A stretch of 64,000 nucleotides of DNA from Paracentrotus lividus (Eukaryota > Echinodermata > Echinoidea > Camarodonta > Echinidae). Shown piece after piece: positions 25,254 through 38,213 of this stretch (within the stretch, counting starts at the first letter, position 1; each line of letters starts with the position of its first letter). The translations under genes were made by a program, and so were the position numbers. Location of the stretch: contig CALNVZ010002974.1 of the NCBI GenBank assembly GCA_940671915.1, forward strand, positions 13,253,365-13,317,364, read 5' to 3'. The notes beneath the pieces are model-generated. The model was not told the origin of the DNA and made no database searches. It was given only the letters and a program-made list of their open reading frames with translations.

Positions 25254-25261
25254 TTATAAAT
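25254..25261 (-). promoter_or_regulatory. possible TATA box of an internal promoter
   Basis: Minus-strand TTTATAAG, about 125 bp before the candidate start codon at 25129 and embedded in locally GC-richer sequence. In an AT-rich intron such a match alone is weak; its value comes from the adjacent phase-compatible first exon. Confidence 0.33.
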
Positions 25262-26439
25262 TGCCATGCAAACAGTTACAATGTAGCACTATTATATGCT
25301 AAATAAATTGATAATATGGGCTCTTACATTTTTAAATATCTTATTTGACAAATTATGTCCTACATATCTGTCCTATAATATGCATGACCTTCATGCCTAA
25401 CAGCCGATACTTAGGATGTTTTATGTTATAAAATAATTACTAGGATTTAGTTGTAACCACAACATTAATGTGTATATTGAATTATATATGATGATCATTT
25501 TAGGAAAATGATTAGCTTTAGACCTTACTATTATGTAGTTGTATATGTCTAATCTAATGATACCCCAAATAAATATGCAATTTTGGGGGAAAAAACGGAT
25601 CCTATTTAATTCATCTAAACTGATCTTTATCTACTTTTCAACGATTTCTTCAAGGGTTAAATTCCCCACCTATTGCTAATTAGCAAACAAATTTAATAAG
25701 TACAGATATTTATACTGTGGGCTTAGCCATTTCCGGAAACTGAAAGTTTAAGCCTTGAAAATAACTGCTCCATATTATGTAGACTCTTCAGTTTTTCATT
25801 TTTAGACTACATCTTATTGTTCCCTTTTAAGCTAGTTAATTAAAAAAATAATACAGTTTACAAGCTAAACACTGTTACACGTGAACATGAAAACATAACA
25901 AGGAAAACAACACATTAATTGTGAAATTATCAAAGCATACTTGAGAGGAAAATCTACACATCTTCATGCTTCTTTCAAATATCAAATGAATATAAATGTT
26001 TTCTTTCTGGATGTTTGAAACATGGAAGTCTACGCTGTTAAAAATGAACAGAAAATGTGCCAAATTTCAGGTTATTTTTCACAAATAAATGCAACTGAGT
26101 TCATTTGTAAAAAAGAAAAAAACACACAACCTTTTCTTATCATAAATGAAAGGTTGATATACTTTAACTAACAAATAACATTAATCCATGCATAAATATT
26201 TGATGTGCATTAATCTCACCATAAGTACAAATAAAAGACAAAGACAAACATTTAAACTTATTTAAAAATATTTGGTTGAGCAGGTAATGTATGTTTTTTA
26301 AACCGAGAAAGATAACTTTGAGTAGTTGTGATTTGTGAAAATGTATTTTTATCTAATTACCATTAGTTTCTTTTTTGTTGGTGTTGTTGAGGATTTGAGC
26401 CAATTGTCTCCAAGTATTTTTCTACTTTTCTCTTTATTG

Positions 26440-26485
26440 CTCTCTCTCTCTTGCTCTCTCCATCCCTCTCTCTCTCTCTCTCTTC
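26440..26485. repeat. CT microsatellite
   Basis: Interrupted CT dinucleotide run. Confidence 0.9.
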
Positions 26486-26829
26486 ATAACTCTTTTATGC
26501 ATGTATATTCTTTTGGGTAAAATTCATTGACTGTTTGTACAGTTGATCTTGAATAAAAACCTTTTAAATGGACGAGATTCACATAATAATGGAGGAATTG
26601 TAAAACACATTTGGAAATTTTATCTTCAATAACAAGCGATTTTCAAAGTACACTTGGGCTTTTATTTGCTACAATTATCAACGAGTTCAATCTTGGTTTG
26701 AAAAGGAAAATGGTTTTAGGGGGTTGGCACTGATTTTGAAAAAAACCATAAACGTTTTTATCACTTGTTGATCATGTATATAATCCTTGGAATTATGAAG
26801 ATTTATCATGATATGTTGTTTTCTTTTCA

Positions 26830-27400
26830 TCTTAAATTGACCATGTTTCTATAAAGGGCAATCGTCCTTAAAAAGCATGTTTGTATTGTACAACATGGAA
26901 CTTTGGTTTAGTTTTATCCTTTCATTACCTTTGCCCTATTCTTATCATTAAACCCCCAAAATTTTGTCATAAATGATAGTATGATCAAGCAGATTGGTAC
27001 CTACATGGACCCTGTCTATCAAGGCCACCATGGCTGTGCCTTTAGATGACCTTTACAGGCAAGTTTATATCTTAGCTGCATGAAGATTGGTTTAATTTAT
27101 TTTTGCCCTGCTTTTATCAATTGCCCCCCCCCCAAAAAAAAGGTGTCATAATTATATTAAAAGTACACTGGCTCGTTGTCTCTGTATAAAGGCCAATTAG
27201 TTGTTTATTTTAGATGGCCTTTATAGGCAGGTGCATATCTCAGCTGCATGTAGTTTGGTTTCATTTTATCTTCCTCTTATCTTTGCCCTGCTCTATTGAT
27301 GACTCCCAAATTGTCAATAGTAATTGATACTTCAAAGCAAATTCATTCCTAGCCTCTATAATGGCCTCCAAATTGTCCAGAGCCACTGGTATTGCACAAT
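26830..27400. repeat. intronic minisatellite, unit about 170 bp
   Basis: Three degenerate units share TTTGCCCTG, GATGGCCTTTATAGGCAGGT, ATCTCAGCTGCATG and GGTTTCATTTTATC, at about 26890-26940, 27050-27110 and 27210-27290. Each carries CCCCAAA-type runs. Confidence 0.65.
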
Positions 27401-29159
27401 TTGGTAATTTTCAACACTTCATTGAGTTATTTGCATTATTGGACAAATTTAAATTTATTGCCCTGATGGGTAAGATAATGCTTTTGAAGTTTTAGCAATA
27501 AATTTTAAAGCACTTCAAATAGTGTGAGTTTAATTTAGTCTCACTCTTAAAAAATACAATGAAAATCCAAAAGCAAATCTAGTTCACCAGTCTATGAGTA
27601 GTTCTAAGGTAAAAATAAAAAACTCTCACAAGACTATTCTAATATAATTCAGCGAGGTATTGAAAGTAAAGTCTTCTTAATAAATCAGTTTTATTCTTTA
27701 AAAAAACTCAGGGCAAAGAAGGAAACAAACCAAGCCAAAAACAAAACCAAACTACACATGACACCCCAAGCTGGGATCAGCTGAGAGGCTTTGAGGTCCA
27801 GCGGTTTTGCTGATTGTTCTGAATCTGGGATTCAAAATGGAAGAAAAAATTGCGTTGATAGACTAAAGTGTACTTATTCTAATTTAGTGTCCAGAATATT
27901 AACAGACGTTCATTTTCTGTAAGGTTACCAATAAATTTGCTTAGAATATGGCAATGTTTATTTATTCAACTCTAGACAAGATACAAGATATAATTAATAT
28001 AGCTAATGTTTTATGTTTTCAAAATGTAATAAACAAGATTATACTAGGATGTGAACCAAATTTTAGCGTAATTTAATCCCTCTCGTATCATGACCATGCA
28101 AATTTGATAAAGATATTTGGTCATACTAAACAGAGATTCATTGTAGTCTGTATATTTTTATGTTACAAATTTGAAAGCCTCTTTATTCTGAATAGATTTG
28201 ATCTCAAGGTAACATGAGCTTCAAGGAAGTCCTCAGTATCAAAACAAACATGTTCTCTAACATGGGAAAACTAAGAACCTTAATGTATCAGACATTTTAG
28301 CTGCTTTTGTATGTTTTTTCTTTTTCAAATGCTCTAATTTAATGCCTTTATCTACAATGGGTGCTGGTGTGTTTGTGTGTATTCATGTGTTTTTAATTCA
28401 TATTATCTGTAATATCTCCTCACTCCCTGTGATATAATTTCTCCTTTCTTTTAATAAATGTCTTTCTCATATTTTAACAACAAATTAATTTGTCAATATA
28501 TTCGTTGTGGTTTTGGGTGATTACAAACTGCATTTTCTGTTATAACAGTTCATAATGAACAGCATGCATAATCTTTCAAATAAAAATATTCTACCTTCAG
28601 ATATCACCACTATTATGACCATTATCGTCATCACCATTATCACCCTGAATCTACATACAATCACACTCTGCGTCTCACCAACATAAATCTCTTTTGCCAT
28701 AGCTACTATCATGTCCCTCATCACTATAACCAACATTCGTCATATTATTATCTCCAAGATCAAAAACAAAATAATAGTCATATGTTTTGTCATCTCAATC
28801 AACACAGGTATCATTATCAAACCTCATCAACATCTTCTAGTACCCAACCTCGACATCAAAGATTTTCTCATTATTACTACTGTTTTACTGACACCACAAC
28901 AGACCGTTTTTGTAACATTAAAATTCAAATTTAAATTCAAAGTTTTTGAGGTGTTGTATTCAATTAGAAGAAGTGCAAATTTACTTCCTCATGTGTTGTC
29001 ATGTCAGACAAAACAGGTTTGTCTAACCTAGCAACAAATGAATAGCATGATTAGCATTCTGGTAATGGAAATACATTACCTTGCCCGAGGTGAGTGTAAT
29101 ATTTTGTAAATAAGCTAAAAATAATACAAAAACGGCCTTTTGCTATCCTCCATCTCATC

Positions 29160-29337
29160 AATTTGATAGGCACACCTCTTACCATCATCATGATCATTGT
29201 CCCCATAATCACCATTAACTTTGTTTTAATCCTCCGCACCATCATTGCTATCATCATCATCATCTTCATCATTCCCAACATCACCATCATCGTCATTCTC
29301 ACTACCATCATCACCACAACCATCAACAACATCATAC
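29160..29337. repeat. CAT-rich tract beside exon 24
   Basis: Degenerate CAT/ATC triplets run right up to the splice donor of exon 24. A weaker patch lies at about 28600-28660. Confidence 0.75.
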
Positions 29338-29652
29338 CTTCAACAAGCAGCTGAGAGCTGCAAGTGACTTGTCCCGCCGGGTTAGAGGCTGTTACTGAGA
29401 TACGACCGGAGTCGTCCGCAAACACTTGCGGGATGTAGAGGGTACTGGTCCCATCTGGACCAGTGGAGACTCGCTTGTGGGGCATGCTCTGTATCTCCTT
29501 GCCCTCGTGGAACCACTGGAGCTCCGGACGTGGACTCCCGACCACTTTGCATTCAAAGCGCGCAGGACTACCCTCAGACACTTCAAGATTCACTATCTTC
29601 TTTAAAAACTTAGGGGGAACAGCAAACTCCGCTGCAGACTCAATTTCTTCAA
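29338..29652 (-). CDS. TTN: window exon 24: complete Ig in one exon
   Basis: A 315 bp phase 1/1 exon with a CTTTTCCAG acceptor and GTATGA donor. It encodes VEEIESAAEFAVPPKFLKKI, then NLEVSEGSPARFECKVVGSP, LQWFHEGKEIQ and DDSGRISVTASNPAGQVTCS, ending LLVEG. It lacks the F-strand cysteine. Unlike most Ig domains at the right of the window, this one is not split by an intron, so the exon is a skippable one-domain cassette. Confidence 0.88.
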
Positions 29653-32600
29653 CTGGAAAAGGAGGCCAAAGTGAGAAGGAGATAAAAAAAAGAAGAGAAA
29701 AGTCTTTTTAATAGCACATCAGAATTTCCGTTTCAAAAACTAACCGGATAAGAGAATACTTTTTCCTTTTGTGATTCAGTTCTAAATTGAAAAACAGTGA
29801 ATATTTTCCACAAAGGTTTGCAATGTTCAATCAGCAAACTGAATTTAGGAATAAATATAGATGATAACAGATATATATTTAGATGTGCATTGTTAATTTT
29901 GTGTGCAAAGCATCAGCCTGGTTTTAGGGTGCAGGTGCAATCACGATTAATCATCATCAGCCCTTTTCGGGCAAATTTGTTTCTTCATTGAAAGTGAGTA
30001 GCTAGTAAATATTCCATTGGAGCAATTGGCACTCCAAATGAAACGATTGAAATAAAGTCTATAAATGACAAAAAATGATTTTGGGGTAGCAATTTGAGGG
30101 TGCTGTAAGCAGGGGGATGGAAGCCATTTGATATGTCAATAGGCTATGGATTTTTCTAATGGGATAAATATATATGTATATAGGTGGTGGGAGTATATAT
30201 AGAGAGAGAATTGATGAAGAAATTGAATGCGAAAGTGAGAGCAGCGAAAGGATTATATATGTGGCAAAACGACACAGCCTGCTTTTCCCCCTAAGCTGAT
30301 CAAACACACAAAAATAGCCATCCAATATATCAGATAAACATCCATATATAGCCCAAAAGATTTTGAATCTTGCAACTAGTCTTACCTCTAGTTACATCAC
30401 CAAATTAGAAAGTCCTGTCTATGTAATACACCAAATGAGACTGAGTTATTGAGTGACTTCAGCATAGTATGATTTGATATATGGCAGGAGTATTTTCTGT
30501 TGTGACTATTTGTAGTTTCTGCCAAAGTTCAAATCACATTGCACCGATATCATCCAAACTCCAGTCATGATCCAAGTATCAAATTCTATAGTGTTGGTGA
30601 AAGAAAATGTACGACGATCCCCTTTCATGAACCCAGGTTAGTTTCTAAATTGGTGAGTTAGTCTACCATGATTATGAGTAATAGTAAATATGAAATCCAC
30701 CATTACTTGATGAGTATATAATTGTACAGCAGTTAAAAGAAAAAAGAGAAAGGATAATAATCTTTCCTCCTATACATGATCTGGGCTCAAAGTGGATGTG
30801 TATATGATATATACGGTGCTATAAATTCCGCACACATCATTTTCAAATGCACAAATTGAAAACAAAGTTGTCTGGAAGCAGAATATATAGCTCTTTCACA
30901 CTTCATGCTACAGTAGCCTTTAATGCATAAATCAATATTCCTTTATAAATGGGACATAAGTTGCTTCTACATAACAAAAATTCATATAATGTAATAAATA
31001 AAATAATAGACACAAACTATTCCTAAACAAATAGTTTTAAAGGAAAATTTTAAGAGGGGAAAATCTAAATTACTAATTTGGTTCAGATGCTCTTCTTTAT
31101 AAAAAAAAAAGGCATGACCTACACATATTTGGTAGGGCAAGGTAAAAATGTATAAAATACATTTCAGTTTTTGTCCAATTTGATATAAAATTTGGCTTCT
31201 GAAAGAAAATAATGGAGAAAATTTAATGTAAATATTTAACTTCTATTGCCATGTCACAAAATTGCACTAACTAAACACACAATGGCAAAGTTTAAACTCA
31301 TTTTTATACTACACTTAACTCACTACCCATTTCCTAAGGCTAGATAGTTATTAACATACTTGACAAAAGTACTGTATTTCCAAGTATTAATGTTTTCCAA
31401 AAAGGGAAACATTGAGGTTTTTTGAAATTTTAAACCTGCAAGTACAAGTAACATTGCGTAGCATTTAGAGACACAAACATGGAAGACGAGATCGAATCAT
31501 ACCATAAAAAAACATGAATTAAATAGATTTGTATACGAGATATAGGAAATGAATACACGTTTTCAATCACATATTTAGCTTATACATGTATAACTTAACT
31601 TGTATATAAAGGTAATTCACTCAAATCCTATATGATTGCGTTCTTTAATTATCTTTCATCTGGAGCTCTCTAATTCCTTCTAGAAATTTTTAAAACTTCC
31701 ATCTAGACAAAAATCTTCCATTGAGATTTACCGACATATCTGCACAATTTCCAATTGGAATTTTTAACTTCTTTTTTTTTTTTAATTGCACCAATTAATG
31801 ACAAAATCATAATTTACAAGATTGACAATCATGCTGTTGCTATATGGACTATTCAAATGACTAGACTATTGCACACATCTACATTTAATCTAAAGCTGGC
31901 AAGTTAAGTCTAACGCACTGATAATATCCATCAAAAATATCTAGCATTTACGACTGTAACCAAAGTAATGAAGTGGTAATGATTAATATACATGTATGTG
32001 TTTTTTGTGTTTACCACATTATTTTGTATATATTTTTTTGCAATAACTTTTATATTTTTTTTTGTAATTTCATTTTTGTTAACCGCAATAATATGATAAG
32101 GCACAAGCGGTGATACCAGGGGTTTTTTTTTCAGAAAAAAAAAAACCACATGTAAGTCCTTATAAATTATTATATGTTTATAAAAAGAAAAAGAAACATG
32201 CAGAAACTTGAGTACTAACCACTTTTAAATATAAGTGCAAAACCAAACAGTGCATTAATGCAACTCATTTTGTAAACATCCCTCATCAATATTTCACAAA
32301 CAAATTTATACAACATTTTGGTTTAATAAATTCTTGGTATTACTTGTGTAACGTCCCAAAATGAAATTTTTCAAATAAACTTTATTTTTGGCAGTCAAAA
32401 TATGCTCAAGTACTAAGACATTTGGCAGTGCAGTACAAAGAATGGGAAGATTTAGGTATGTTTCTGTAATAAACTTTGACTTCACAAGGGTGGTAACATC
32501 ACAAATCCTGTGCTTCTAAAGGAAAATTTCACAAGTGCATAATCTGAAAATCAGATTTTAGCATATGACACGCGCAATCATAACTTGGAGCTTTACAGCA

Positions 32601-34354
32601 ATGCACTCTCATCATTACAATATATATCTGTCATTTTAAAACTCTTTCATGGCCTGTTCATTATCTTCTATCAAAGTCATTCTCTTCTATATAGTAACAC
32701 CAACCTTGACACTGAAAGTGCTTTTAACTTAGGATACTAAAAGATCTAGTGCAGAAAAAAAAATGTGTAGGTGCAAGAAAGCAACATTTACTCCTATGGC
32801 ATGGCGGATGGGAGAAAAATCTGAAGCCACCTTTACTGTTTTTATGTCTTATAGTTAAGGTTTCACTTGCTTTCTTGAGTACTCTATTGTTACCTAGTTA
32901 TTCAGTATCAAAACAATAATGTTCTTAACCATTTGAATACTTAATTAGCTCATTTCCTTAGATTTAATACAGGAAGCAAATGCTTCACATAGTCAATTGG
33001 TTAATATCGCTCATTGTCAAATCCCATTTCCAATATTTTTGCTTTGCATGAGCTGCATCGTTTTGATAAACTGGCTGCTGCCACACAATGCAAAACAGAC
33101 ATTTCAGCTCTGAAGTGCTCAAGAAGACATGCAAATGTGCATTAAGTAGAGAAAAAATATAATTAATCACTATAATTCTAATACAATCATAAGTTTAAAA
33201 GAATTGTGATATATCAATAATCTATGTAACTATTGAGAGAGCTGAAATATCTTTCTTTGAATTAAAGAAAAAATTAGAAATGGCATTTGACAGTGATTAT
33301 CACTATAAATATTGCATTTTTAACAACATATCTACAAGCCAATAGTTTATGGTAAATAACTTAAAAATATCATAATCTCATCCATGAATTGCAAGAATGA
33401 AAGTTTTGTGCTATATTACAATTCATAAACAAATTCATGAGAGCGAAGTGTTCCATCAATGTTCTATGCAATTGCTTCTTGGCATGCAAGTATGATGATC
33501 TTTATCCTGCCAATAAAAGAAATAATTGATCGATAGGTTATAAAGAATTTGTTTAGTTGTGGTTAATTGAAATCGGAAAACAAACAGAAGACTGAACACG
33601 CTGTTTTAGTACTGGGTTTTCAACAGATTGTTAAGTATCACACAAATGGAACACTTAAAAAACGCCACTCACTTTTGAATATCAATGCCTCAAATAACCC
33701 CCCCCCTCCCCCCCCAAAAAAAAGGTAATATTTATTTTGCCCACTTAAAACTTATGTTATGGCTTTTAGATATGTTGTTAGTTACAAAGAGGTAGATATG
33801 AGCTAGAGAAATTTGGTATAGAAATTTGTTAACATTTCATTTTCTGAAGATCATGTAATAAATCAAAAGATAAAACTACTGACATCTTTCGACCAGTAGA
33901 TTGTAGTCTTCAAAAACATACTGATATTAACAAAAGACAACCGACAAAAGATAACAAAGGTAGACACTTATTCCTCTCTTGAATATTTCAGTACCAAATT
34001 TCTCTTGCCACATCGCAAAAACATTATCACTCCATTTACATAAATTATGGGAAAAAAATGACAATATACAACAGTATACCTGACAAAGGAGATCAACTAA
34101 GATATGAATTTCAAATGATTTTGAGGCTTCCTGACTGATGTTAATATGAATTCCAAATGAAAGATGTTGGTAGTTGCTAGTAATGACCACTACCACCTAC
34201 GTATACATTGTGAATCCTAAATGTGAATGTAAACATGTATGTCTAATGGTGACCCAAGGATATAGGAATGGCACCAGTATATGATTGCAGCTTTCTGGAC
34301 TAATATTCCGTAATATATCAAGATATGACATCATGAAGATTTCATAATTGTTAA

Positions 34355-36057
34355 TATACACAACAAAAAAAGTAAGTCCCCCCCCTAATCAAAATGATGT
34401 AACTTTTGAAAGGAGTTGTTTTGAGCAAAATCTTTGGGAGGGGGGTTTTCTGCACTTACAGAGTACCTTCTGTGAAAAAATGACATCGATCCCCTGAGAC
34501 ATGCATGAGTGATCAACGTTTAAAGCAAAAATGGACATTTTCGAAAGTCACAAGGGTCATTTTTTGGTCTGTAAAAATAAAAAAATTCTAAAATTTTCTT
34601 TTTACCTTGTGTTGAATTGTTTGGGTGGTTTTATCATCCAAAATTTGACCATCCAACACCAATCCCGATACATTGCACTATTTTTCATGGATGAGTGAGC
34701 ACAATTTGAAGAATTATGTTTAAACCTCTAAAAATGGTAAAATCCAACAATTTTATTTAAAGAGTTGCCATCAGATATTATCATCAACATGATCGACACA
34801 TTTTGTGAGAACATGAGCACTATTCGTCGTGTCATGGACGAGCGAGCACACTTTAAAGGTGAGTTTTGTGACTTTTTTCATGACAAATTTGCCTTTAATG
34901 TGTGTTTATTCATCCATTACGCTACGGTTTTATCTCATATTCGCACTTAAGTTAGTCGATGAGTGTATAAACGTAACTGCCAAATGTTATTGCTCAACAC
35001 CTTTTTGTTAAAAAGTTCCAGGACGTTGATTCAGGGTTTGTTTTTGCCTCAAAATTGTACACAATGTCAATGGAGAGAAAATCAAAATGTCAACAAAATT
35101 GAAATTCGGCTTAATTTCATTGATAATTTTTGTTAATTCTACTGAGAGTTTTTTCACGAAACTTGGCACACAACTTCATGGTGGTACTAACTAACAGGAA
35201 CAAACGCTAAATTAAGAATCTGATTAGGCACGGGGTGGGGCTAAAGCTCTGAAATTTCTTCTTATTTCCATATTTTTTAAATATCTTCTGCTCACTGAAG
35301 CATAAAACACTGAAATTTTCGTGAAACTCAAATCGAATGAATTATCCAAGAAGGTCTGTGACAATTATCCAAAGTGAGCAATTGAATTTTATTCCACAAA
35401 CGACAAAATGGCTTTTCACGTATCACGTGTTCATTGAAACGTGAATTTTTGATAAAATGCCATAGCATGATTTGAAAAAAATATTTGACATACATATAAC
35501 AAAACATTGTTGAGAAAATGATTTTCATCACACCAAAGGGAACAATACTTACCTAAGAAATTTAAAAATATTCTTTTTTGTTTTTATTAAGTGTTCATTC
35601 AACCGTGAATTAATTGATATTGTTTAAAACACTCTTCCACATTGCAAATTCCGTCATAATCAATAATTTTTTAAAGTAAAAATGTGTAAAAAACGCAGTT
35701 TTTGCAAATTTTACCTCATGCTCATCCAACCGTGAAATTTAATCAAAAATTCATTTGATGTGCTAGAAATTAAGTACAACAAGCCTTCTGAACACATCTT
35801 TTGTTGAAAAGTTTGAATTTGTTCCGATATTATTGAATTAAAGTTATGAAACTAACCTTGTGACTTTTGAAAAGTGACATTTTTTCCTTTTGACTGTGCT
35901 CATTGAAGCATGACTTAACGAATTTCAATAATATTCACTAAAATGGAAGCTGATAAAATTACCTACAAGTACATGTAATAAAATTCGTAAAATTCCTCTT
36001 GGTTAAAAAGTTATACCAATTTGATTAAGGGGGGACTTACTTTTTTTGTTGTGTATA
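34355..36057. mobile_element. 1.7 kb foldback DNA element
   Basis: It is bounded by inverted repeats of about 35-45 bp: TATACACAACAAAAAAAGTA on the left, its complement on the right, then a C run and TAATCAAA. The ends sit in TA-rich sequence, compatible with a TA target site as used by Tc1/mariner-like elements (inference). Inside, degenerate units like GTGCTCATTGAAGCATGA recur on the right half (35283, 35429, 35591, 35718, 35898). Their inverted forms (GGATGAGTGAGCACAA) lie on the left half (34500, 34688, 34833, 34955). There is no transposase. Confidence 0.72.
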
Positions 36058-36121
36058 TATTGACATTTTTGTATTGCGAACAGAACGCAAAATCATTGGT
36101 TGATTATTTTTAGGTTAATAC

Positions 36122-36200
36122 CTCGGTCTCGTCAAAGATACCGATAACAGACCCGCAAACGGCCAATCCAAGAATGACAATATCTTGAATGGCAAAGATC
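36122..36200 (-). pseudogene. possible stray exon of a membrane transporter
   Basis: A 79 bp minus-strand segment between TTTGGCAG and GTATTA reads as IFAIQDIVILGLAVCGSVIG followed by IFDETE. The hydrophobic run with a Gly-rich centre resembles a membrane helix, perhaps of an amino-acid/auxin permease family carrier; the family guess is weak. It lies 65 bp from the end of the foldback element and has no sibling exons nearby. Chance is possible. Confidence 0.25.
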
Positions 36201-36392
36201 CTGCCAAATCAGGTTGGTTGTCTGATAAGACTGAGGTTTTAAACAAGATTAATGAGGTTATATAAAATTATATAAAAAAGAATGAATGATTAAGTTGAAT
36301 CCATAAGGTGTTATTAAACAGCAGTGTGTTTTGAATTCAAGGTGATAGGTATTAGAGAGAGCATCCTCACAGGTCTTCAGATTCCCACTCAC

Positions 36393-36581
36393 CTTGTACG
36401 CTTAGGATTCCGCTGCAGGAGATACGACCGGCGTTGTTGAAGGCCTCGCAGACGTACTCCCCGCCATCCTCTACGAACACCTCATTGATCTGGAGTCTGG
36501 CGATACCATCGTCGTAGCTCATGCGGAAGTAACGCGATGGTTTGATGATTCCTCCATTGTGGTACCAGTTAATGACAGGTG
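36393..36581 (-). CDS. TTN: window exon 23: second half of Ig
   Basis: Phase 1/1 exon with a GTGAGT donor. It encodes PVINWYHNGGIIKPSRYFRM, ARLQINEVFVEDGGEYVCEA and FNNAGRISCSGILSVQG. Both core cysteines are present across exons 22 and 23. Confidence 0.88.
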
Positions 36582-36975
36582 CTGTGAAAAAAAAAATATA
36601 TAATGCAAACATTTTCATACTTTTGCATGCAATGTTTCATTTTTGGCTCCCTATTCATTCATGAAGACACAAAGCTTAGCTTTGTCCAAGGCTTTGCTAT
36701 ATCTTTTGTAACGTTATTTATGCTATGTACTTAATTGGATGCAATTCCTTCATCAGTATCAAAACGAGAATGCTCTACCATGTTTCTACGTAAGAAATTT
36801 ATGATCTAGTGAAAAAAGGGTTGAATTTCAGAATATTCCAAATTTGCATTGCATAGATTCCCAGCTTGAAATTTATAAGGTGTATTTTTAAGCACCACAG
36901 ATAAAACCCAATAAAACTGATATCAGTTCATGAATAAGCAAAAAACACTCGTTTCATTCCAGAAATACTACTTAC
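36582..36975 (-). other. intron 22
   Basis: AT-rich intron. Nothing else seen. Confidence 0.78.
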
Positions 36976-37146
36976 GAGGTGATCCAACAACCTCACAGGC
37001 AAGTTCAACCGGACTTCCGTCAGGCACCATACAGTCGGTGAGTACGCTCCTGAACTCAGGCAGAGAGGCGTGTCCAATTGGCTGTACTTCAGGATGGTGA
37101 TGGACTTGGGCTCCATACTGTGGCTCAAAGTCATCAGGTTTGGCAC
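36976..37146 (-). CDS. TTN: window exon 22: linker and first half of Ig
   Basis: Phase 1/1 exon. A linker (GAKPDDFEPQYGAQVHHHPE) leads to SLPEFRSVLTDCMVPDGSPV and the B-strand ELACEVVGSP. The Ig is finished by exon 23. Confidence 0.84.
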
Positions 37147-37477
37147 CTAATCAAAAAAAGAATGATTATTGCGTCAGCATTTACATACATTGTAAGAGGT
37201 TAAAAACAATTACAATTTTTGTTGATTATTGTGCAGTTACATTTTGTCATGATCACATGTTAACCTGCAAACAAGAATAATAGTCAAGCTGATAATGTTG
37301 TAGGGGGGTTTGAGATTTTCATTAATATGGTGTTACACAAAAGCTCTCCAACAATAGTGTTCATTCTGTTATTTTGGAAGCCGGAAAGTATGAAGATATC
37401 TCCCAAATGGGAATGGTTGGCAGGAATGCTTTGAGACAATAAGAATACCATGGTAACAAGAACAATACCAATCCTAC
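37147..37477 (-). other. intron 21
   Basis: Short AT-rich intron. Nothing else seen. Confidence 0.78.
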
Positions 37478-37643
37478 CTTCAACATTGATCTGGAAGCAA
37501 TGTGTCTTCTTGCCACTGGGGCTGATGATCTCAATGGTATAGTTGCCTGCATCCTCCGGTAGACATTCCAAGATGAGGAGAGTGTGGACGGTATCGTCTT
37601 GCAGGATCTTCATACGAGGTACGCTGGTCAACAGACGACCGTC
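37478..37643 (-). CDS. TTN: window exon 21: second half of an I-band-side Ig
   Basis: Phase 0/1 exon. It encodes DGRLLTSVPRMKILQDDTVH, TLLILECLPEDAGNYTIEII and the G-strand FQINVEG. The F-strand cysteine is replaced (YTIEI). The frame joins exon 20 at WSK-DGR, the usual C-C' turn of an I-set domain. Confidence 0.86.
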
Positions 37644-38076
37644 CTACGATTCAAGGTTACAGATAAGAGGTATATTAACCCTTGATGGATAAACAACTAT
37701 ATCTCTTTGACAATTATCATAAAATCTCTGAATAATATCATTTTAAAATTTGGGTTTTCAGTATGTTAAATCTTATTAAAAGTATGTCTCATTTTTAGCT
37801 CTAATTGAAATGGATGTTAATATGCCTTGTATTCTTGGCCATGTTTATCCATTTCTGAAACAAATCTTTTATTATTCCTTATATTGCCAGGAGTTTCAAT
37901 ATCGATAGACATGGCATGATAAAAATAACAACAATAATCAAAGTCTAACTGATATTGTTAAAATTGTTCATGATAAAAAATGTCTTTATTCACACATAAA
38001 CAAAGACATAAAAATCAATGACTGTTTAATCATTTTTTTAAAGCCCTTTGGACCTCTGCCTCCATTATAAACTGAC
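37644..38076 (-). other. intron 20
   Basis: AT-rich intron. Nothing else seen. Confidence 0.78.
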
Positions 38077-38213
38077 CTTTGACCAGATGACCTTTGGTGC
38101 AGGGAATCCTGACACACGACATGACAGTCTGACTGGTTCTCCTGGTACACCAACGGTCATAGGTGGGGGTGCAGCAAGGAAGCCAGGGGCCTCTTGCACT
38201 GGCTGCTGAAATT
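38077..38213 (-). CDS. TTN: window exon 20: first half of an I-band-side Ig
   Basis: Phase 1/0 exon with acceptor TCTACAG and donor GTCAGT. It encodes EFQQPVQEAPGFLAAPPPMT, then VGVPGEPVRLSCRVSGFPAP and KVIWSK, the A to C strands of an Ig. It is not in the ORF list because it has no Met in the useful place; phase and domain completion by exon 21 support it. Confidence 0.85.

Larger units (their letters stand above)
23960..29337 (-). other. intron 24
   Basis: 5.4 kb AT-rich intron. It holds a CAT-rich tract beside exon 24 (29160-29337), a minisatellite (26830-27400), a CT run (26440-26485) and the candidate alternative first exon at 25126-25261. Nothing else seen. Confidence 0.75.
29653..36392 (-). 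other. intron 23
   Basis: A 6.7 kb AT-rich intron, the longest in the window. It holds a 1.7 kb foldback element (34355-36057), a possible foreign exon fragment beside it (36122-36200), a poly-C/poly-A run near 33700 and TATA-like AT runs near 30180. I see nothing else. Confidence 0.75.

Noticed and set aside
27765-27830. Another weakly tRNA-like stretch (GGTCCAGCGGTTTTGC).
   Set aside because: The arms do not pair and the anticodon region is not recognisable.
28711-29593. Met- and Ile-rich open frames on both strands.
   Set aside because: They are translations of the CAT/ATC tract and flanks of exon 24, not genes.
30180-30205. A TATA-like run (GTATATATAG) considered as another internal promoter.
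   Set aside because: It has no adjacent phase-compatible first exon and lies in general AT-rich sequence.
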